Shown here: in pieces, positions 50,947-57,161 of the stretch
Position numbering within the stretch: the stretch's first letter is position 1
Layout of the letters: every line of letters begins with the position of its first letter
Assembly: GCA_036387135.1 (NCBI GenBank)
Contig: DASVUH010000013.1
Coordinates: 1 to 64,000 of the forward strand
Direction: 5' to 3'
Length of the DNA stretch: 64,000 nt
Source: JALZCH01 sp036387135
Lineage (GTDB): Bacteria; Acidobacteriota; Blastocatellia; Pyrinomonadales; Pyrinomonadaceae
The notes under the pieces: model-generated
The model's input: the letters and a program-made list of their open reading frames with translations, nothing else
Told to the model about the DNA's origin: nothing
Database searches by the model: none
Made by a program: the position numbers and the translations under genes

Positions 50947-51417
50947 ATGCCGAAGATCGTTCTCGAAACACAAATTAACGCGCCCGCAGAAATTTGCTTT
51001 GATTTGATGCGAGATATTCGTCTGCACACTGAAACAACGGCACAGACAAAAGAGAAAGCGATTGGCGGAGTAACAAGTGGAAAAATAGGTTTGGGACAAA
51101 CCGTTACATTTGAAGGCGTTCATTTCGGTATCCGGCAGCGATTAACCGTCAAAGTCGTCGAGTTTGAGCGCCCGCGTCTTTTTGTTGATGAAATGACTGA
51201 GGGCGTTTTCAAATCGTTCAAGCATATTCACGAGTTTTTTCCGAATGAAAACGGCGTTTTGATGCGCGACACGCTCGTTTGGACTGCGCCGCTTGGACTT
51301 TTGGGGAAAATTGCCGACAAACTGTTTCTCGAAAATCATTTGCGGCGGCTCGTTACGAAACGCAATTTAAAACTCAAAGAAATTGCCGAAGCGACGCGAA
51401 ATCTACAATCAAATTAA
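50947..51417 (+). CDS. SRPBCC-fold (polyketide cyclase-like) protein
   Basis: A 156-aa START/SRPBCC helix-grip protein: KIVLETQINAPAEICFDLMRDIRLHTETT, a beta-rich middle, and DTLVWTAPLGLLGKIADKLFLENHLRRLVTKRNLKLKEIAEA at the C-terminal helix. Family members bind hydrophobic ligands; no reaction is known. ATG at 50947 is preferred over a TTG four codons upstream. GC returns to the local average here, so it is probably not part of the preceding AT-rich cassette. Confidence 0.82.
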   Translation: MPKIVLETQINAPAEICFDLMRDIRLHTETTAQTKEKAIGGVTSGKIGLGQTVTFEGVHFGIRQRLTVKVVEFERPRLFVDEMTEGVFKSFKHIHEFFPNENGVLMRDTLVWTAPLGLLGKIADKLFLENHLRRLVTKRNLKLKEIAEATRNLQSN

Positions 51418-51593
51418 AGAAACGAATCACGCTCAAAAAGCAAATCTCTTGAAACAGCGATAGTTTCCCTCGTCGTATTTTAATTCTTACAAAACTCTTA
51501 CACTCATTGCCCTTTTTGGCTGTTACGATTGAATCTAACAATTTGCCGTCTAATACGCGGTTTACTTCAGTCGGTTACAAGAGGGGGAAGCAA

Positions 51594-52451
51594 GTGCAAA
51601 ATATAGTTGATTTTAAAGCAAAGCGGGAGGGTCTTAATTGGGACTCATTTATCGCAATCGGAATTTTTCATGTTCTAGCCATCGGAGCTTTGTTTACATT
51701 TTCGTGGGCAAATCTGACGGCTTTTTTGTTTATGTGGTGGTTTGCCGGAAGTTTGGGAATCGGACTCGGTTATCACCGTTTGCTGACCCATCGCGGTTTT
51801 AAAGCGCCGAAATGGTTGGAATATTTTTTCACGTTTTGCGGCACGCTGGCTTTGCAAGCCGGAGCCGTTAAATGGGTGACGACACACCGCATTCATCACG
51901 CGCACACCGAAACCGACAAAGACCCGCACTCGCCCCGCAACGGAACTTATTGGGCGCACATCGGCTGGATTATGCGCGGCACTTCGCAGGAACACGACGA
52001 CGCCACAATTCGCAAATACGCACCGGATTTAATTAAAGACCCGGTGATTGTTTTCCTCTCGCGCTGGTATTGGGCGTCGGCGATTTTAGCCGGAATCGTT
52101 TTGTTTTTAATCGGCGGTTTTTCGATGGTTTTGTGGGGCGTTTTCGCGCGCACGGTTTTCGGCTGGCATATGACCTGGCTGGTTAACTCGGCTACGCATC
52201 TGTGGGGAACGCGGCGTTTTGAAACGCGGGATGATTCAACCAACAACGCTTTAATAGCCGCCGTCACTTGGGGCGAAGGTTGGCACAACAATCATCACGC
52301 GCAGCCGACTTCGGCGAGACACGGACTCGCCTGGTACGAATTTGACATTAATTGGATGACGATCTGGCTGCTGCAAAAAGTAGGATTGGTGACGGACGTT
52401 CGCGTTTATAATCTCGGCGAGCAGCCGTCGCAATTAAAACGCGCGGCTTAA
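51594..52451 (+). CDS. Acyl-CoA/fatty-acid desaturase (delta-9 type)
   Basis: A 285-aa membrane di-iron desaturase that would insert a double bond into acyl chains. Histidine boxes: HRLLTH (about residues 62-67), HRIHHAH (about 99-105) and WHNNHH (about 230-235). Four or so TM segments. The start is decided by a GAGGGGG site 6 nt before the GTG at 51594; an in-frame TTG at 51507 lacks such a site. The gene ends in a hairpin at 52475-52517. Confidence 0.9.
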   Translation: MQNIVDFKAKREGLNWDSFIAIGIFHVLAIGALFTFSWANLTAFLFMWWFAGSLGIGLGYHRLLTHRGFKAPKWLEYFFTFCGTLALQAGAVKWVTTHRIHHAHTETDKDPHSPRNGTYWAHIGWIMRGTSQEHDDATIRKYAPDLIKDPVIVFLSRWYWASAILAGIVLFLIGGFSMVLWGVFARTVFGWHMTWLVNSATHLWGTRRFETRDDSTNNALIAAVTWGEGWHNNHHAQPTSARHGLAWYEFDINWMTIWLLQKVGLVTDVRVYNLGEQPSQLKRAA

Positions 52452-52474
52452 GGTAAAATAAAAATCTTTGCGCT

Positions 52475-52517
52475 CTTTGCGCCTGTGCGAGTAATTGTTT
52501 CACGCACAGGCGCAAAG
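52475..52517. terminator. Hairpin after desaturase gene
   Basis: Perfect 15-bp arms (52475-52489 and 52503-52517) with a T-rich tail. The left side also has a tandem CTTTGCG unit, so it may be another short-unit repeat used as a terminator. Confidence 0.72.
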
Positions 52518-52545
52518 TTTTGTTTGCAGTGATAAAATTTGACTG

Positions 52546-53436
52546 ATGGTAGTGATGCACCGGCGAAAACTTGCGATTTTCTTTATCGTCTTCGGCATTT
52601 GCCTGGTCGCGCTCGCGGTCACGCTCAACGTCGGCTGGATTTTGCTCAATTTGCAGGAAATCGCTCTGCTCGTTTTGGGCATCGTTTTTTTCGCCATCAT
52701 TATTACCGGACTGGTTTTGAACACCATTTTTCTGGTTCGCGAAATTCGCCGCAACGAACAGCACGATGCTTTTATTAACGCCGTATCGCACGAATTGAAA
52801 ACTCCGATTGCTTCTATCAGGCTGTATCTCGAAACGTTGAAAAAACGCGATTTGCCCGAAGAAAAACGGCTGGAATTTTACAACCTGATGCTCGGCGACA
52901 CCGACCGTCTGATAGCGATGGTCGAACAGGTGCTTTACGCCGGGCGTTCAAAAGATAAGCGGCGGAAAATCAATGTTTCCAAAGTCAGGCTCAATCAACT
53001 GCTCCAGGATTCCGCCGAGATAATTCGCAATCGTTACAATTTGGATGAAACGTCGGTGGCGCTGCCGACGAACGGAGACGTTCGCGTTCGCGGCGATAAG
53101 CTCGAACTGCAAGTCGCGTTTACGAATTTGCTCGATAATGCGGTGAAATATTCAAAAGACGCGGTTCACGTCGAAATCGAAATCGAAACTCTTGATGAAA
53201 AGCGCATTGAAATCAAAGTCAAGGACGATGGAATCGGGATTGCCAAATCTGAAATAAAAAATATTTTCCGCCGTTTTTATCGCCCGACCAATCGTTTTAC
53301 CAGAAAAGTAAAAGGCACGGGACTCGGACTTTCAATCGTGCAGGGAATTGTCGAAAAACACGGCGGAAAGATTTTTGCTCAAAGCGCGGGTGAAGGAAAA
53401 GGAAGCACCTTTGTCATTCGCCTGCCGAAAGCGTAA
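52546..53436 (+). CDS. Membrane sensor histidine kinase
   Basis: A 296-aa kinase. Two TM helices (about residues 8-30 and 38-63) with almost no loop between them, then a HisKA domain with the phospho-acceptor His in FINAVSHELKTPIASIRLYL and an HATPase domain with LLDNAVKYSKDA, VKDDGIGIAKSE and GTGLGLSIVQGIVEKHGG. The short periplasmic part suggests membrane-borne sensing. The regulator follows after a 75-nt gap made entirely of a repeat hairpin. ATG at 52546 or 52555; ribosome site weak. Confidence 0.9.
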   Translation: MVVMHRRKLAIFFIVFGICLVALAVTLNVGWILLNLQEIALLVLGIVFFAIIITGLVLNTIFLVREIRRNEQHDAFINAVSHELKTPIASIRLYLETLKKRDLPEEKRLEFYNLMLGDTDRLIAMVEQVLYAGRSKDKRRKINVSKVRLNQLLQDSAEIIRNRYNLDETSVALPTNGDVRVRGDKLELQVAFTNLLDNAVKYSKDAVHVEIEIETLDEKRIEIKVKDDGIGIAKSEIKNIFRRFYRPTNRFTRKVKGTGLGLSIVQGIVEKHGGKIFAQSAGEGKGSTFVIRLPKA

Positions 53437-53439
53437 CGG

Positions 53440-53510
53440 GTTCAAGGTTCAAGGTTCAAGGTTCAAAGTTTTTCTTTTAAACCTTGAACCTTGAACCTTG
53501 AACCTTGAAC
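53440..53510. repeat. 32-bp near-perfect palindrome of GGTTCAA heptamers between kinase and regulator
   Basis: Arms 53440-53471 and 53479-53510 pair with one mismatch and a 7-nt loop. Four tandem heptamers per arm. The hairpin ends 2 nt before the ATG of the response regulator (53513), covering the place of a ribosome site. Confidence 0.92.
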
Positions 53511-53512
53511 AA

Positions 53513-54208
53513 ATGAAGATTCTGATTGTTGAGGACGAACAAAATCTGGCTGAAGGATTGCGGTTTAATCTCATTGCCGAAGGGAATGAAGCGCAAGTCG
53601 CGCCGGACGGCGAAACTGCTTTGTCGCTGGTTCTTAAACAAAAACAGCAGTTTGATGCAGTTGTTTTAGACGTGATGCTGCCGGGAATTGACGGTTTTGA
53701 AGTCGCGCAAACTCTGCGCGAAAACAAGATTTTCGTTCCGATTTTAATGCTTACGGCGCGCGGCAACGCGGAAGACATATTGCGCGGTTTTGAAACGGGC
53801 GCGGACGATTATTTGCCAAAACCTTTTGATTTGCATATTTTTCTGGCGCGTTTAAACGGATTGCTGCGCCGCCGCGAATGGCTCAAAATCGAACAAACCG
53901 CGCCGCTCGAACAAATTAATATCAATGGCAAAACGATTGATTTTGAAAATCTCCAACTGCACTCGAACGGTCAAATTATTCAGCTAACTTTGATGGAAGC
54001 GAAATTATTGCGTTATCTCGTCGAAAACGCCGGAAAAGTCGTCTCGCGCGGGACGATTTTGGAAGAAGTCTGGCAAATGTCCGAAGACACCGACACCAGA
54101 GCGATTGATAATTTTATTGTCCGCCTGCGGAAATATTTGGAAGACGATTCGACCAATCCGAAACATCTTTTGACCGTTCGCGGCGTCGGTTATCGTTTTG
54201 AATTTTGA
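53513..54208 (+). CDS. OmpR-family response regulator
   Basis: A 231-aa regulator. Receiver domain residues 1-120 with EDEQNL near residue 8, phospho-acceptor Asp in AVVLDVMLPGIDGFE and Lys in YLPKPFDLH. C-terminal winged helix about 135-230 (LTLMEAKLLRYLVENAGKVVSRGTILEEVW, RAIDNFIVRLRKYLEDD, VRGVGYRFEF). Cognate partner of the kinase upstream. Its start is directly against a repeat hairpin and has no visible ribosome site, implying unusual translation or an mRNA processing effect. Confidence 0.92.
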   Translation: MKILIVEDEQNLAEGLRFNLIAEGNEAQVAPDGETALSLVLKQKQQFDAVVLDVMLPGIDGFEVAQTLRENKIFVPILMLTARGNAEDILRGFETGADDYLPKPFDLHIFLARLNGLLRRREWLKIEQTAPLEQININGKTIDFENLQLHSNGQIIQLTLMEAKLLRYLVENAGKVVSRGTILEEVWQMSEDTDTRAIDNFIVRLRKYLEDDSTNPKHLLTVRGVGYRFEF

Positions 54209-54220
54209 AATCAACAATTC

Positions 54221-54288
54221 ACCACACAGGACACAAAGGATACAGAGGTTTAAATTATTTACTCTGTATCCTTTGTGTCCTGTGTGGT
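54221..54288. repeat. 27-bp perfect palindrome before tlyA
   Basis: Arms 54221-54247 and 54262-54288 are perfectly complementary (27 nt), loop 14 nt. The arms contain ACACA-G and GGATAC-type units. It starts 13 nt after the regulator stop and ends 17 nt before the tlyA TTG start. There is no T-run, so it is not a typical terminator. Confidence 0.92.
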
Positions 54289-54304
54289 TACTTTATTCTT
54301 AATT

Positions 54305-55042
54305 TTGAAACGCGAGCGAGTTGATAAATTGCTGGTCGAACGCGGGCTTGCCGATTCGCGGACAAAAGCGCAGGCTTTGGTGATGGCGGGACTAGTTTTG
54401 GTCGAGGAACAGCGGGTTGAAAAGGCTTCACAGGAATTTTCGATTGAAGCAAATATCCGCATCAAAGGCGCGACCGCCGAAAGCCGTTATGTCGGACGCG
54501 GCGGTTTGAAATTGGAAAAGGCTCTTGAGCATTTTCAAGTTGACGCCAAGGATTTTGTTTGTCTCGATGTCGGCTCTTCGACCGGCGGTTTTACCGATTG
54601 TTTGCTGCAACACGGGGCGCAAAGAGTCGTTGCGGTTGATGTCGGAACGAATCAGCTTGATTGGAAACTGCGTCAGGACGAGCGCGTCGAGGCTCGTGAG
54701 AACGTTAATGCGCGTTATTTAAAACCGGAAGATTTTGCCGAAAAATTCGATCTCGCGGTGATGGACGTTTCGTTTATTTCGGTAACGAAAATTCTGCCCG
54801 CGCTCATGCCGCTTTTAAAAGAAACGGGGAAAATCGTCGCGCTGATCAAACCGCAATTCGAGGTCGGGCGCGGTGAAGTCGGCAAAGGCGGCATCGTCAG
54901 AGAACCGGAAAAGCACGAGCGCGTCGTGCGTGAAGTCAATCAAGCGGCGGAAGATTTGGGTTTGAAAATCGCCGGCGTCATTGATTCGCCGATTTTAGGC
55001 GCGGACGGAAACAAAGAGTTTCTGGCACTTTACGCTAAATAA
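54305..55042 (+). CDS. tlyA: TlyA-family rRNA 2'-O-methyltransferase
   Basis: A 245-aa protein. An S4 RNA-binding domain comes first (RERVDKLLVERGLADSRTKAQALVMAGLVLVEEQRV). The FtsJ-like methyltransferase has DVGSSTGGFTDCLLQHGA, VVAVDVGTNQL, MDVSFISVTKILPAL and LIKPQFEVGR. In mycobacteria TlyA methylates 16S and 23S rRNA ribose and affects capreomycin sensitivity; this is family knowledge. Start: TTG at 54305, just after the palindrome; no ATG is available. Its last 8 nt overlap the convergent zinc-ribbon gene. Confidence 0.9.
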   Translation: MKRERVDKLLVERGLADSRTKAQALVMAGLVLVEEQRVEKASQEFSIEANIRIKGATAESRYVGRGGLKLEKALEHFQVDAKDFVCLDVGSSTGGFTDCLLQHGAQRVVAVDVGTNQLDWKLRQDERVEARENVNARYLKPEDFAEKFDLAVMDVSFISVTKILPALMPLLKETGKIVALIKPQFEVGRGEVGKGGIVREPEKHERVVREVNQAAEDLGLKIAGVIDSPILGADGNKEFLALYAK

Positions 55043-55307
55043 ACACGACCGTTTGCGACGACGGAATATCGAACCGGCGGCGACAGCGGTTGTTTTTGCA
55101 CATCAGTATGTCGTCCACGCGCACCATATAATCGCGCGATTTTTCATATTGCGCGCGGTCGCGCTCGTTCATTCCGCGCGGCGGCTGTTTTTTCTTGGTT
55201 CGTTTCATCCAGCGCACTTCGTATTCCTCCGTTTGTCGGCAAAACGGGCAGGAAAACGTCGCGCGTTTCATCTCCTGTCGCTCGTCGAAAATATCGCTTT
55301 CTCTCAT
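55035..55307 (-). CDS. Small zinc-ribbon-like protein
   Basis: A 90-aa protein of unknown function. CPFC near the N terminus and CKNNRC near the C terminus can form a zinc site. The middle is very basic (RWMKRTKKKQPPRGMNERDR), suggesting nucleic-acid contact. ATG at 55307 is chosen; ATG at 55271 has a GGAG at zero spacing and is less likely. Its 3' end overlaps the tlyA 3' end. Confidence 0.6.
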   Translation of the reverse strand: MRESDIFDERQEMKRATFSCPFCRQTEEYEVRWMKRTKKKQPPRGMNERDRAQYEKSRDYMVRVDDILMCKNNRCRRRFDIPSSQTVVFI

Positions 55308-55320
55308 TTCGAAAAACTTT

Positions 55321-55345
55321 ACCACAGAGATACGGAGATACAAAA
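55321..55345. repeat. Single-arm GAGATAC tandem unit
   Basis: ACCACAGAGATACGGAGATAC begins 13 nt upstream of the zinc-ribbon start. It resembles one arm of the GAGACGC-type repeats, with no clear partner arm. Confidence 0.4.
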
Positions 55346-55457
55346 ATCTCAAAGTTTTATTTCAAATAAACAAGAAACAGACGCGCCGCAAACAGGCAAA
55401 AGCTGAGCCGGAATCATCTCCCAACGGTAAATTGGACGGCTGCATCTAAAAGTCGTA

Positions 55458-56000
55458 ATGAAAAAGTTGTTAATTCTCGCGGCTCTAACTTTTGCTGGGT
55501 TTTTTATTGTCAATAATTTCGGCGGCGATGAATTAAAAGATGTTGCAAACAATACGACTCTGCCTTTTAAAATGGCGATGCTGGCGGCAGAAGAACCCGA
55601 AGCGCAGATTGCGATGCCCGTGCGCGCCGTGAAAGTAAAAAGCGTTGCCGACACTTGGCACGCGCCGCGTTCAAACGAGCGAACACATCAAGGGCAGGAT
55701 ATTTTTGCGCCTCGCGGAACCGCTGTTTATTCTGCGACCGAAGGCTATGTTTTCAGAATCGGGCAAAACGCCCTCGGCGGCAACAACGTTTGGATTGCGG
55801 GAGCGGGCGGCAGATTTTATTATTACGCGCATTTGGACAAATTCGCCGAAAATTTAAAACAAGGCGATTATGCCACAACAGAAACTATCATCGGTTATGT
55901 CGGCACGACCGGAAACGCAAAAGACACTCCGCCGCATCTGCATTTCGGTGTTTATACTTCAACCGGCGCAATCAATCCGCTGCCGCTTTTGACCGACTAA
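55458..56000 (+). CDS. M23-family peptidase
   Basis: A 180-aa LysM-free peptidase. N-terminal hydrophobic segment (residues 2-18) as signal or anchor. The catalytic domain has HQGQDIFAPRGT (His and Asp ligands), VWIAGAGGRFYYYAHLD, and HLHFGVY, the complete set of M23 zinc ligands. It probably acts on peptidoglycan crosslinks in the periplasm. The divergent and downstream genes are unrelated, so it is likely monocistronic. Confidence 0.87.
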   Translation: MKKLLILAALTFAGFFIVNNFGGDELKDVANNTTLPFKMAMLAAEEPEAQIAMPVRAVKVKSVADTWHAPRSNERTHQGQDIFAPRGTAVYSATEGYVFRIGQNALGGNNVWIAGAGGRFYYYAHLDKFAENLKQGDYATTETIIGYVGTTGNAKDTPPHLHFGVYTSTGAINPLPLLTD

Positions 56001-56024
56001 AAATAGAAGAAAATAATGACTCTG

Positions 56025-56498
56025 TTATTTATCAGTTTCTAATTTGCGCGTCATTTGCTCTGCATCAATCGGAACGGTCGAAGCGGGCGGCAGATTCGGC
56101 GCGGTTTGATGGTCTGAAAATTGATTTCTAATGTCATCGGCTTCGGCTTTCGCCTGAATTTTCGGCTGTGCTTTCGTTACCGAGGTTTCAAGGTAAATGT
56201 TGATAAGACGCGCTAACTGTCGGACAATGAACCAAACCACCGCCAGCACGACAAGCGAAAGAATTGTCAAAAACAAGTAGGCAATCGGTTCGACATTTCC
56301 CCGACCTACAAGCTCGATACCAAAAAAGAAGATCATTAAAAAACCGATGATTATGGCGAGCAAAACAACGACGGACAAAACCACAATCATCGTAAAAAGA
56401 CGCGGCGGCGCTGTTCGCTCAGCAATTAAGCTCGCTCCGCAGCGATTGCAATATCGCAAGCCTTCTTTCGTTTCAGCGCCGCAAGCCGGACAAAACAT
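56025..56498 (-). CDS. Zinc-ribbon membrane protein
   Basis: A 157-aa protein. N-terminal zinc ribbon (CPACGAETKEGLRYCNRCGASL, residues 3-24), two TM helices (about 37-64 and 72-97) and a cytoplasmic or periplasmic tail. This type of small zinc-ribbon plus TM protein is common and uncharacterised. Convergent with the M23 gene. Confidence 0.75.
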   Translation of the reverse strand: MFCPACGAETKEGLRYCNRCGASLIAERTAPPRLFTMIVVLSVVVLLAIIIGFLMIFFFGIELVGRGNVEPIAYLFLTILSLVVLAVVWFIVRQLARLINIYLETSVTKAQPKIQAKAEADDIRNQFSDHQTAPNLPPASTVPIDAEQMTRKLETDK

Positions 56499-56551
56499 AA
56501 ATTTATTCTAAAACATTTTCATTCGACTGCAAGCCTGCAATTAAATTTGAC

Positions 56552-57049
56552 TTAAACGTTTTCGCCGATTCGCGCGCTGCCCGCCGTACGGAGCGGTGGA
56601 ATTTCCGTGTCTGCCGGAAAAAATTCGAGCGAAGCCGAATTCAAACAATAGCGTTGTCCCGAAGGCGGCGGACCGTCCGGGAAAACGTGACCGAGGTGAC
56701 CGTCACAGCGGCGACAACGAATCTCTATGCGAATCATTCCATAAGAATTGTCGGTGATGTTGCGAATGTGATCGGGGTCAAACGGCGCGTAAAACGAAGC
56801 CCAGCCGGTGCCTGAATGAAATTTCGCATCCGAACGGAAAAGCGGCAGACTGCACAAGCGGCAGGCGTAAGCGCCTTCGGCTTTGTTGTCGGTCAGATTT
56901 CCGCAAAACGGCGGCTCGGTTCCGTGATTGAGCAAAATTCGGCGTTCTTCGTCAGTCAAATCCGCCGCCAAAAGCTCGCGTTCTTCCGTGCTGATCGGCG
57001 AAATGTCGAAACCGGATTCGGAGATTTCTCTTTGCGTTTCTGTTTTCAT
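56552..57049 (-). CDS. msrB: Peptide-methionine (R)-S-oxide reductase
   Basis: A 165-aa MsrB. CRLC and CRRC form the structural zinc site. FRSDAKFHSGTGWASFYAP and GHLGHVFPDGPPPSGQRYCLNSASLEF are the family signatures, with the catalytic Cys in RYCLNSASL. It repairs methionine-R-sulfoxide using thioredoxin. ATG at 57049 has AGGA upstream; the upstream extension is rejected. Divergent from comEC. Confidence 0.93.
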   Translation of the reverse strand: MKTETQREISESGFDISPISTEERELLAADLTDEERRILLNHGTEPPFCGNLTDNKAEGAYACRLCSLPLFRSDAKFHSGTGWASFYAPFDPDHIRNITDNSYGMIRIEIRCRRCDGHLGHVFPDGPPPSGQRYCLNSASLEFFPADTEIPPLRTAGSARIGENV

Positions 57050-57161
57050 AAAAATTTTCCTGTATTTCCAGAATAACAAAATCCCGCGAGCGCAGACGAA
57101 TTTTCACTCAAAAACCTTTCTCTGTCTTTCATTTTGTGATAAAAACTGCTTCAAAAAAGCA

